Assembly: GCA_028875725.1 (NCBI GenBank)
Contig: JAPPCR010000006.1
Span: 186,001-250,000 of the forward strand
Direction of reading: 5' to 3'
DNA length: 64,000 nucleotides
Source of the DNA: Acidobacteriota bacterium
GTDB taxonomy: Bacteria > Acidobacteriota > Thermoanaerobaculia > Multivoradales > Multivoraceae
Shown here piece by piece: positions 13,201 through 25,200 of the stretch. A program made the translations under genes and the position numbers. Each line of letters begins with the position of its first letter. Position 1 is the stretch's first letter. The notes under the pieces were generated by a model that made no database searches, was not told where the DNA came from, and saw only the letters and a program-made list of their open reading frames with translations.

Positions 13201-16200
13201 ACGCCGTTGCCGCCCGAGACGGCGGCCGACACGGTGACGCTCTTGCTGGCCGAGTCGACGTTGTTGTTGACGGCCGTGATCGTCACCGTGCCGGTGCTGG
13301 TGGTGGAGCCCGCCGCGATGGTCAGCTTCTTGTTGGTGCTGAGGGTGAAGTCGGAAGAAGTGGCAGGCGAGACCGCGGCTGCGGAGACGGTGAGCGTGAC
13401 GTCCGCGCTGGAGACCGAGCTGAGCGTCGCCGTGACCGTGCTGGAGCCGCCGTCCTCGGTGATCGACGAGGAGCTCAGCGCCAGACTCACCGTTGGCGCG
13501 CCCTCGTCGTCGTTGATCGTCAGCGTCTGATTCGACGGCGCGGCGGCGCCGTTGCCGCCCGTGACTGTCGCCGAGACGGTGACGCTCTTGTTGGGCGCGT
13601 CGACGGAGTTGTTGACCGCGGTGATCGTCACGGCGCCGGTGCTGGTCTTGGAACCGGCCGCGATCGTGAGGGCCTTGTTGGCGCTGAGACTGAAGTCCCC
13701 GGCCACCGCCGGCGATACCGGAGAAGCGGAGACGGTCACTACCACGGCCTGACTGGACACGGCGCTCAGGGTTGCCGTGACAGTGCTGGATCCGCCGTCT
13801 TCGGAAACCGACGACGAACTCAGGACCAGGGAGACGGTCGGCGTGTCCTCGTCGTCCGCGATGGTCAAGGTCACGTCGGACGGTGCGGCGATCGAGTTGC
13901 CGCCCGTCGCGGTTGCGGACACGGTGACGCTCTTGTCGGGCGCGTCCACCGCGTTGTCGACCGCGGTGATCGTCACCGTGCCGGTGCTGGTCTTCGATCC
14001 CGCAGTGATGGTGAGCTTCTTGTTGCTGCTGAGCGTGTAGTCGCCTGCCACTGCCGGCGACACCGGAGCAGCCGAGACCGTCACCACGACCTCCTGGCTG
14101 GACTCCGTGTTCAGCGTCGCCTTCACGGCCGTCGAGCCGCCGTCTTCGTCGATCGAGGAGGAGCCGAGGACGAGGGAGAGAGTCGCGGTGTCGTCGTCCG
14201 TGATCGTCAGGGTCTGATCGGAGGGGGCGGCGACTCCGTTGCCGCCGGTCGCCGTGCCGGAGACCGTGATGCTCTTGTTGGGTGCGTCGACCGTGTTGTT
14301 GACCGCCGTGATCGTCACCGTGCCTGTGCTCGTCGTGGCGCCGGCTGCGATGGTGAGCTTCTTGTTCGTGCTTAGGCTGAAGTCCCCAGCCACGGCCGGC
14401 GAGACCGCCGCGGCGGAGACCGTCACCACAACGTCCGCGGTGGAGACGGCACTCAGGGTCGCCTTCACCGTCGTCGAGCCGCCGTCTTCGTCGATCGACG
14501 ACGAGCCCAGGACCAGCGACACGGTCCGCGTGTCGTCGTCGGTGATCGTCAGGGTCTGGTTCGACGGCGCCGAGACGCCGTTGCCGCCGGAGACGGCGGC
14601 CGACACGGTGACGCTCTTGCTGGCCGAGTCGACGTCGTTGTTTACGGCCGTGATCGTCACCGTGCCGGTGCTGGTCTTTGAGCCGGCCGCGATGGTCAGC
14701 TTCTTGTTGGTGCTGAGGGTGAAGTCGGAAGAAGTCGCCGGCGATACCGCGGCCGCGGAGACGGTCAGCGTCACGTCCGCGCTCGAGACGGCGCTCAGGG
14801 AGGCCGTCACGGTCGTGGAGCCGCCGTTCTCGGTGATCGAGGAGGAGCTCAGGACCAGGGCCACTGTCGGCGCGCCCTCGTCGTCGTTGATCGTCAGCGT
14901 CTGATTCGACGGCGCCGACACCCCGTTGCCGCCCGTCGCGGTTGCCGAGACGGTGACGCTCTTGTTGGGTGCGTCGACGTCGTTGTTGACCGCGGTGATC
15001 GTCACCGTGCCGGTACTGGTCGTGGATCCCGCTGCGATGGTCAGGGTCTTGTTGGCGCTGAGAGAGAAGTCCCCGGCCACGGCCGGCGAGACCGGAGAGG
15101 CAGAGACCGTCACCACAACCGCCTGGCTCGAGACGGCGTTCAGTGTCGCCGAGACAGTGGTGGAGCCGCCGTCTTCGGAGATCGACGACGACCCCAGCGC
15201 CAGAGAGACCGTCGGCGTGTCCTCGTCGTCGTCGATCGTTAGCGTTACATCGGAGGGGGCGGCGACGTTGTTGCCGCCTGAGGCTGTCGCCGAAACGGTG
15301 ACGCTCTTGTCCGGCGCGTCCACCGCGTTATCGACCGCGGTGACGGTCACGCTCCCGGTGCTCGTCTTCGACCCGGCAGCGATCGTCAGCTTCTTGTTGG
15401 CGCTTAGCGTGTAATCGCCTGCGGCGGCCGGAGATACCGGAGCCGCCGAGACCGTCACGACGACGGCCTGGCTCGACTCCGTGCTCAGTGTCGCCTTCAC
15501 GGCCGTCGAGCCACCGTCCTCGTCGATCGACGACGAGCCGAGGACCAGCGACACCGTAGCCGTGTCGTCGTCCGCGATCGTCAGCGTCTGATCGGACGGC
15601 GCCGCCGCGCCGTGGCCGCCCGTGACGGTTGCCGAGACGGTGACGCTCTTGTTCGGCGCGTCCACTGTGTTGTTGACCGCCGTGATCGTCACGGTCCCGG
15701 TGCTCGTCGTGGCGCCGGCGGCGATGGTCAGCTTCTTGTTGCTGCTGAGAGAGAAGTCCGCGGCCACGGCCGGCGAAACCGCCGCGGCGGAGACCGTCAC
15801 GACGACCTCCTGGCTCGATACGGCACTGAGCGTCGCCTTCACGGTCGTGGAGCCGCCGTCTTCGTCGATGGAGGACGAGGCCAGGACCAGGGACACCGTC
15901 CGCGTGTCGTCGTCGGTGATCGTCAGGGTCTGGTTGGCCGGCGCGGCGACGCCGTTGCCGCCCGAGACGGCGGCCGACACGGTGACGCTCTTGCTGGCCG
16001 AGTCGACGTTGTTGTTGACGGCCGTGATCGTCACCGTGCCGCTGCTCGTGGTTGCCCCCGCCGCGATGGTCAGGGTCTTGTTCGTGCTGAGGGTGAAGTC
16101 CGAAGAAGTCGCCGGCGATACCGCGGCCGCGGAGACGGTGAGCGTCACGTCCGCGCTGGAGACGGCGCTGAGCGTCGCCGTGACCGTGCTGGAGCCGCCG

Positions 16201-19200
16201 TTCTCGGTGATCGACGAAGAACTCAGCGCCAGCGACACGGTGGGCGCGCCCTCGTCGTCGTTGATCGTCAGGGTCTGGTTGGACGGCGCAGCGACGCCGT
16301 TGCCGCCTGTGGCCGTGGCGGACACGGTGACGCTCTTGTTGGGTGCGTCGACATCGTTGTCGACAGCCGTGATGGTCACGGTGCCGGTGCTGGTCTTGGA
16401 TCCCGCAGCGATCGTCAGCTTCTTGTCCGTGCTTAGGGAGAAGTCTCCCGCCACGGCCGGCGACACCGGGGAAGCGGAGACCGTCACCACCACCGCCTGG
16501 CTCGACGTCCGGTTCAGGCTCGCCGTGACCGTCGTCGAGCCGCCGTTCTCGGAGATCGACGACGAACTGAGCGCCAGGGAGACCGCCGGCGTGTCCTCGT
16601 CGTCGTTGATCGTCAGCGTCACATCGGAGGGGGCGGCGACGTTGTTGCCGCCGGAGGCTGTCGCCGAAACGGTGACGCTCTTGTCGGGCGCGTCAACGGC
16701 GTTGTCGGCGGCCGTGATGGTCACCGTGCCGGTGCTGGTCTTGGTGCCGGCGGCGATCGTCAGCTTCTTGTTGGCGCTCAGCGTGTAGTCGCCTGCCACG
16801 GCCGGCGACACCGGAGCAGCCGAGACGGTCAGCGTGACGTCCTGGCTCGACTCCGTGCTCAAGGTCGCCTTGACCGCCGTCGAGCCTCCGTCCTCGCTGA
16901 TCGACGACGAGGCCAGGACCAGCGACACGGTCGCCGTGTCGTCGTCCGTGATCGTCAGGGTCTGATCGGAGGGGGCGGCGACACCGTGGCCGCCGGTCGC
17001 CGTGCCGGAGACGGTGACGCTCTTGTTGGGGGCGTCGACATCGTTGTCGACGGCGGTGATCGTCACGGTGCCGGTGCTGGTCGTCGCCCCCGCGGCGATG
17101 GTCAGCTTCTTGTTGGTGCTGAGGCTGAAGTCGCCTGCCACCGCCGGCGAGACCGCCGCGGCGGAGACCGTGACCACGATTTCCTGGGTCGATACGGCAC
17201 TGAGTGTCGCCTTCACGGCGGTCGAGCCGCCGTCCTCGTCGATGGAGGAGGAGCCCAAGGCCAGCGACACGGTCCGCGTGTCGTCGTCCGTGATCGTCAG
17301 GGTTTGGTTCGACGGGGCCGAGACGCCGTTGCCGCCCGTCGCCGTCGCGGAGACGGTGATGCTCTTGCTGGCCGAGTCGACGTCGTTGTTTACGGCCGTG
17401 ATCGTCACCGTGCCGGTGCTGGTCTTCGAGCCCGCCGCGATGGTGAGCTTCCTGTTGGTGGTGAGCGTGAAGTCGGAAGAGGTCGCCGGCGACACTGCGG
17501 CCGCGGAGACGGTAAGGGTCACGTCCGCGCTGGACACCGCGCTCAGGGAGGCCGTCACGGTCGTGGAGCCGCCGTTCTCGGTGATCGATGACGAGCTCAG
17601 CGCCAGGCTCACCGTCGGCGCGCCCTCGTCGTCGTTGATCGTCAGGGTCTGGTTGGACGGCGCAGCGACGCCGTTGCCGCCTGTGGCCGTGGCGGACACG
17701 GTGACGCTCTTGTTCGGGGCGTCGACATCGTTGTTGACGGCCGTGATCGTCACGGCGCCGGTGCTGGTCGTCGAGCCCGCTGCGATGGTCAGCTTCCTGT
17801 TGGTGCTGAGCGTGTAGTCCCCCGCCACGGCCGGCGACACCGGAGCAGCCGAGACGGTAAGGACCACGTCCGCGCTGGAGACAGCGCTAAGGGTTGCCGT
17901 GACAGTGGTCGAACCCCCGTCCTCGCTGATCGACGACGAGCCCAGCGCTAGGGAGACCGTCGGCGTGTCCTCGTCGTCCGCGATGGTCAAGGTCACGTCG
18001 GACGGCGCGGCGATCGAGTTGCCGCCCGTCGCGGTGGCGGAGACGGTGACGCTCTTGTCGGGCGCGTCCACCGAGTTGTCGACGGCCGTGATCGTCACGG
18101 TCCCTGTGCTGGTCTTGGTGCCGGCGGCGATCGTCAGTTTCTTGTTGGCGCTCAGCGTGTAGTCGCCCGCCACGGCCGGCGACACCGGGGCCGCCGAGAC
18201 GGTCACGACCACCGCCTCGCTCGACTCGGTGCTCAGCGCCGCCTTGACCGCCGTCGAGCCGCCGTCTTCGTCGATCGACGACGATGCCAGGACCAGGGAG
18301 AGCGTCGCGGTGTCGTCGTCCGCGATCGTCAGGGTCTGATCGGAGGGGGCGGCGACTCCGTGGCCGCCGGTCGCCGTGGCCGAGACGGTGACGCTCTTGT
18401 TCGGTGCATCGACATCGTTGTTGGCCGCCGTGATCGTCACCGTGCCCGTGCTCGTCGTGGTGCCGGCGGCGATGGTCAGCTTCTTGTTCGTGCTTAGGCT
18501 GAAGTCCCCAGCCACGGCCGGCGAGACCGCCGCGGCGGAGACCGTCACCACAACGTCCGCGGTGGAGACGGCACTCAGGGTCGCCTTCACCGTCGTCGAG
18601 CCGCCGTCTTCGTCGATCGACGACGAGCCCAGGACCAGCGACACGGTCCGCGTGTCGTCGTCGGTGATCGTCAGGGTCTGGTTCGACGGCGCGGCGACGC
18701 CGTTGCCGCCGGAGACGGCGGCCGAGACCGTGACGCTCTTGCTGGCCGAGTCGATGTCGTTGTTGACGGCCGTGATCGTCACGGCGCCGGTACTCGTGGT
18801 GGCGCCGGCTGCGACGGTGAGCTTCTTGTTCGTGCTCAGGCTGAAGTCGGACGAAGTCGCCGGCGACACTGCGGCCGCGGAGACCGTCAGCGTGACGTCC
18901 GCGCTCGAGACCGCGCTCAGGGTTGCAGTGATCGTGCTGGAGCCGCCGTTCTCGGTGATCGACGACGAACTCAGCACCAGGGAGACGGTGGGCGTACCGT
19001 CGTCGTCGTTGATCGTCAGGGTCTTATCGGCTGGAGCGGCGACGCCGTTGCCGCCTGTGGCGGCGGCGGAGACGGTGACGCCCTTGTTCGGAGCGTCCAC
19101 GTCGTTGTCGACCGCCGTGATCGTCACGGTCCCGGTGCTGGTCTTGGACCCTGCGGCGATGGTCAGCTTCTTGTTGGTGCTGAGCGTGTAGTCCCCTGCC

Positions 19201-22200
19201 ACCGCCGGCGACACCGGAGAGGCCGAAACCGTCACCACCACCGTCTGGCTCGAAACCGCGCTCAGGCTCGCCGTGACCGTGGTCGAGCCACCATCCTCGT
19301 CGATCGACGACGGACTCAGCGCCAGGGTGGCCGTCGGCGTGTCTTCGTCGTCCGCGATGGTCAAGGTCACGTCGGACGGCGCGGCGATCGAGTTGCCGCC
19401 CGTCGCGGTGGCGGAGACGGTGACGCTCTTGTCGGGCGCGTCGACGGCGTTGTCGACTGCGGTCACGGTCACGGTCCCGGTGCTCGTCTTGGTGCCGGCG
19501 GCGATGGTCAGCTTCTTGTTGCTGCTGAGGCTGAAGTCCCCGGCCACGGCAGGCGACACCGGAGCGGCCGAGACCGTCACGACCACGGCCTCGCTCGACT
19601 CCGTGCTCAAGGTCGCCTCGACCGCCGTGGATCCGCCGTCCTCGTCGATCGACGAAGAGGCCAGGACCAGGGAGAGCGTCGCGGTGTCGTCGTCCGCGAT
19701 CGTCAGGGTCTGATCCGACGGCGCCGCCGCGCCGTGGCCGCCCGTGACGGTCGCCGAGACGGTGACGCTCTTGTTCGGCGCGTCCACTGTGTTGTTGACC
19801 GCCGTGATCGTCACGGTCCCGGTGCTGGTCGTGGCGCCGGCAGCGATGGTCAGCTTCTTGTTGGTGCTCACCGTGAAGTCTCCGGCCACGGCCGGCGAGA
19901 CCGCCGCGGCGGAGACCGTCACGACGACCTCCTGGGTCGATACGGCACTGAGCGTCGCCTTCACGGCCGTCGAGCCGCCGTCCTCGTCGATGGAGGAGGA
20001 GCCCAGGACGAGGGACACCGTCCGCGTGTCGTCGTCCGTAATCGTCAGAGTCTGATTCGATGGCGCCGCAACCCCGTTGCCGCCCGTTGCCGTCGCCGAC
20101 AGGGTGACGCTCTTGCTGGCCGAGTCGATGTCGTTGTTGACGGCCGTGATCGTCACCGTGCCGGTGCTCGTCGTGGACCCCGCCGCGATGGTGAGCTTCT
20201 TGTTGGTGCTGAGGGTGAAGTCGGAAGAAGTCGCCGGCGATACCGCGGCCGCGGAGACGGTGAGCGTCACGTCGGCGCTGGACACGGCGCTGAGCGTCGC
20301 CGTGACCGTGCTGGAACCGCCGTTCTCGGTGATCGACGAAGAACTCAGCGCCAGCGACACGGTGGGCGCGCCCTCGTCGTCGTTGATCGTCAGCGTTACG
20401 TCGGAGGGGGCGGCGACCCCGTTGCCGCCCGTCGCGGTTGCGGAGACGGTGACGCTCTTGTTGGGGGCGTCGACGGAGTTGTCGACGGCGGTGACAGTCA
20501 CCGTGCCGGTGCTGGTCTTCGATCCCGCAGTGATGGTGAGCGTCTTGTTGGCGCTCAGCGTGTAGTCGCCTGCCACCGCTGGGGACACCGGAGCAGCCGA
20601 CACAGTCAGGACCACTGCCTGGCTGGATACCGCTCCCAGCGTGGCCGTCACGGTCGTTGAGCCGCCGTCCTCGCTGATCGACGACGGACTCAGCGCCAGT
20701 GTCACCGTCGGCGTGTCCTCGTCGTCCGCGATGGTCAGCGTCACGTCGGACGGTGCGGCGATCGAGTTGCCGCCCGTCGCGGTTGCGGAGACGGTGACGC
20801 TCTTGTTGGGCGCGTCAACGGCGTTGTCGACGGCCGTGATCGTCACCGTGCCGGTGCTGGTCTTCGATCCCGCAGTGATGGTGAGCTTCTTGTTGGTGCT
20901 GAGCGTGTAGTCGCCCGCCACGGCCGGCGACACCGGAGCAGCCGAGACGGTCAGTGTGACGTCCTGGCTGGACTCCGTGCTCAGGGTCGCCGTTACGGCC
21001 GTGGAGCCGCCGTCCTCGTCGATGGAGGACGAGCCGAGGACCAGAGAGAGCGTCGCCGTGTCGTCGTCGGCGATCGTCAGGGTCTGATCGGAAGGGGCGG
21101 GTAAGCCGTGGCCGCCGGTCGCGGTGGCGGAGACGGTGACGCTCTTGTTCGGCGCGTCCACTGTGTTGTTGACCGCCGTGATCGTCACGGTCCCGGTGCT
21201 CGTCGTGGCGCCGGCGGCGATGGTCAGCTTCTTGTTGCTGCTGAGAGAGAAGTCCGCGGCCACGGCCGGCGAAACCGCCGCGGCGGAGACCGTCACGACG
21301 ACCTCCTGGCTCGATACGGCACTCAGTGCCGCCTTCACCGTCGTGGAGCCGCCGTCCTCGTCGATGGAGGAGGAGCCCAGGGCCAGCGACACCGTCCGCG
21401 TGTCGTCGTCGGTGATCGTCAGGGTCTGGTTGGCCGGCGCCGCAACGCCGTTGCCGCCGGAGACGGCGGCCGACACGGTGACGCTCTTGGTGGCCGAGTC
21501 GACGTCGTTGTTTACGGCCACGAGCGTCACCGTGCCGGTGCTGGTGGTGGAGCCCGCCGCGATGGTCAGGGTCTTGTTGGTGCTCAACGTGAAGTCGGAA
21601 GAAGTCGCCGGCGACACGGCGGCGGCGGAGACGGTCAGGGTCACGTCGGCGCTGGAGACCGCGCTTAGCGTCGCCGTGACAGTGCTGGAGCCGCCGTTCT
21701 CGGTGATCGACGACGAGCTCAGGACCAGGGTCGCCGTCGGCGTGCCTTCGTCGTCGTTGATCGTCAGGGTCGCGTTCGACGGCGCCGAGAGACCGTTGCC
21801 GCCCGTCGCGGTTGCCGAGACGGTGACGCTCTTGTCGGGGGCGTCGACGTCGTTGTCGACGCCGGTGATCGTCACCGTGCCGGTGCTGGTCGTGGATCCC
21901 GCTGCGACCGTGAGGGTCTTGTTGGCGCTGAGGGTGTAGTCCCCGGACACGGCCGGCGACACCGGCGAAGCGGAGACGGTAAGGACCACGTCCGCGCTGG
22001 AGACGGCGCTAAGGGTTGCCGTGACCGTCGTCGAGCCGCCGTCCTCGGAGATCGCGGAGGGACTCAGCGCCAGCGACACCGTGGGCGTGTCCTCGTCGTC
22101 GTTGATCGTCAGCGTTACATCGGAGGGGGCGGCGATTGCATTGCCGCCCGTCGCCGCGCCAGAAACGGTGACGCTCTTGTTGGGCGCGTCCACGGCGTTA

Positions 22201-25200
22201 TCGACCGCCGTGATGGTCACCGTGCCTGTGCTGGTCTTGGTGCCGGCGGCGACCGTCAGTTTCTTGTTGGCGCTGAGCGTGTAGTCGCCCGCCACGGCCG
22301 GCGATACCGGGGCCGCCGAGACGGTCACGACCACCGCCTCGCTCGACTCGGTGCTCAGCGCCGCCTTGACCGCCGTCGAGCCGCCGTCTTCGTCGATCGA
22401 CGACGATGCCAGGACCAGGGAGAGCGTCGCGGTGTCGTCGTCCGCGATCGTCAGGGTCTGATCGGAGGGGGCGGCGACTCCGTGGCCGCCCGTCGCCGTG
22501 GCCGAGACGGTGACGCTCTTGTTGGGCGCGTCGACGTCGTTGTCGACCGCTGTGATCGTCACGGTCCCGGTGCTCGTCGTGGCGCCGGCTGCGATGGTCA
22601 GCTTCTTGTTGGCGCTGAGAGAGAAGTCGCCTGCCACCGCCGGCGACACGGCCGAGGCGGAGACCGTCACGACGACCTCCTGGGTCGATACGGCACTGAG
22701 CGTCGCCTTCACCGTCGTGGAGCCGCCGTCCTCGTCGATGGAGGAAGAGCCCAGGACCAGGGACACCGTCCGCGTGTCGTCGTCGGTGATCGTCAGGGTC
22801 TGGTTGGCCGGGGCCGAGACACCGTTGCCGCCCGAGACGGCGGCCGAGACGGTGACGCTCTTGGTGGCCGAGTCGACGTCGTTGTTTACGGCCACGAGCG
22901 TCACCGTGCCGGTGCTGGTCTTCGAGCCCGCCGCGATGGTGAGCTTCTTGTTGGTGCTGAGCGTGTAGTCGCCAGCCACGGCCGGCGACACGGCGGTCGC
23001 GGAGACGGTGAGGGTCACGTCCGCGCTGGAGACGGCGCTGAGCGTCGCCGTGACCGTGCTGGAGCCGCCGTTCTCGGTGACCGACGACGAGCTCAGGACC
23101 AGAGTCGCCGTCGGCGTGCCTTCGTCGTCGCTGATCGTCAGCGTCACGTCAGAGGGGGCGGCGACGCCGTTGCCGCCCGAAACGGCGCCGGACACAGTCA
23201 CATTCTTGTTCGGTGCGTCCACCGAGTTGTCAACGCCGGTGATCGTTACGGCGCCCGTGCTCGTTGTCGTCCCCGCCGCGATCGTAAGGGTCTTGTTGGT
23301 GCTGAGCGTGAAGTCCCCCGCTACGGCCGGGGACACCGGAGCAGCCGAGACCGTCACAACCACGGCTTGACTGGAGACGGCGCTCAGGGTTGCCGTGACA
23401 GAGGTGGAGCCGCCGTCTTCGGAAACCGACGACGAACTCATGACCAGGGAGACGGTCGGCGTGTCCTCGTCGTCAGCGATGGTCAACGTCACGTCGGACG
23501 GCGCGGCGATCGAGTTGCCGCCGGTCGCGGTCGCGGACACGGTGACGCTCTTGTCGGGCGCGTCGACGGCGTTGTCGACGGCAGTCACGGTCACGGTCCC
23601 TGTGCTGGTCTTGGTGCCGGCGGCGATGGTGAGCTTCTTGTTAGCGCTCAGCGTGTAGTCGCCTGCCACCGCCGGCGACACCGGAGCAGTCGAGACGGTC
23701 ACGACCACCGCCTCGCTCGACTCCGTGCTCAAGGTCGCCTTGACCGCCGTCGAGCCGCCGTCCTCGTCGATCGACGACGAGGCCAGGACTAGGGAGACCG
23801 TCGCGGTGTCGTCGTCCGCGATCGTCAGGGTCTGATCGGAGGGAGCGGCGACTCCGTGGCCGCCGGTCGCGGTTGCGGAGACGGTGACGCTCTTGTTGGG
23901 GGCGTCGACATCGTTGTCGACGGCGGTGATCGTCACGGTGCCGGTGCTGGTCGTCGCCCCCGCGGCGATGGTCAGCTTCTTGTTGGTGCTGAGGCTGAAG
24001 TCGCCTGCCACCGCCGGCGAGACCGCTGCGGCGGAGACGGTCGCGACGACCTCCTGGGTCGATACGGCACTGAGTGTCGCCTTCACCGTCGTGGAGCCCC
24101 CGTCCTCGTCGATGGAGGAGGAGCCCAGGGCCAGCGACACCGTCCGCGTGTCGTCGTCTGTGATCGTCAAGGTCTGGTTGGCCGGCGCGGCGACGCCGTT
24201 GCCGCCCGAGACGGCGGCCGCCACGGTGACGCTCTTGGTGGCAGAGTCGACATCGTTGTTGACCGCCGTGATCGTCACGGCTCCCGTGCTGGTCGTGGAA
24301 CCCGCCGCGATGGTGAGCTTCTTGTTCGTGCTGAGCGTGAAGTCCCCGGCCACGGCAGGCGACACCGCGGCTGCGGAAACGGTGAGCGTCACGTCCGCGC
24401 TCGAGACGGCGCTGAGTGTTGCCGTGACCGTGCTGGAGCCGCCGTCCTCGGTGACCGACGACGAACTCAACGCCAGGGTCACCGTCGGCGTGTCCTCGTT
24501 GTCCGCGATCGTCAGGGTCACGTCGGAGGGCGCGGCGATTCCGTTGCCGCCTGTTGCCGTGCCGGAGACTGTGACGCTCTTGTTGGGTGCGTCGACGGCG
24601 TTGTCCGCAGCAGTGATCGTCACGGAGCCCGTACTGGTCGTCGCTCCGGCGGCGATGGTGAGCTTCTTGTTGGCGCTCAGCGTGTAGTCGCCCGCCACGG
24701 CCGGCGACACCGGAGCAGCCGAGACGGTCACGACCACTGCCTGGCTCGACTCCGTGCTCAGCGTCGCCTTCACGGCCGTGGAGCCGCCGTTCTCGGAGAT
24801 TGACGACGAACCAAGGATCAGGGAGACCGTCGCCGTGTCGTCGTCGTTGATCGTGAGCGTCTGATCGGCCGGCGCCGCCACGCCGTTGCCGCCGGACACC
24901 GTCGCGCTAACGGTGACGTTCTTGTTCGGCGCGTCGACATCGTTGTCGACGGCGGTGATCGTCACGGCGCCGGTGCTCGTCGTCGCTCCCGCCGCGATCG
25001 TCAGTTTCGTTCCGCTCTGACTGATGTCGTCGGCTACCCCGGGCGATACTGCCGCCGAAGACACGGTCAGCGTGGTCGCGGCGCTGGACGGCGCGCTCAG
25101 CGTCGCCGTGACCGTCGTGGCGCCGCCGTCCTCGTCGATCGACGACGGACTCAGCACGAGCGCCACAGTCGGCGTGTCCTCGTCGTCGGTGATCGTCACG

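Noticed and set aside
9700..24850. CRISPR-like or transposon-like explanation for the regular repeat
   Set aside because: The period is 1,374 bp of coding sequence with no spacers, no terminal inverted repeats and no transposase; the repeat lies in frame with protein domains.
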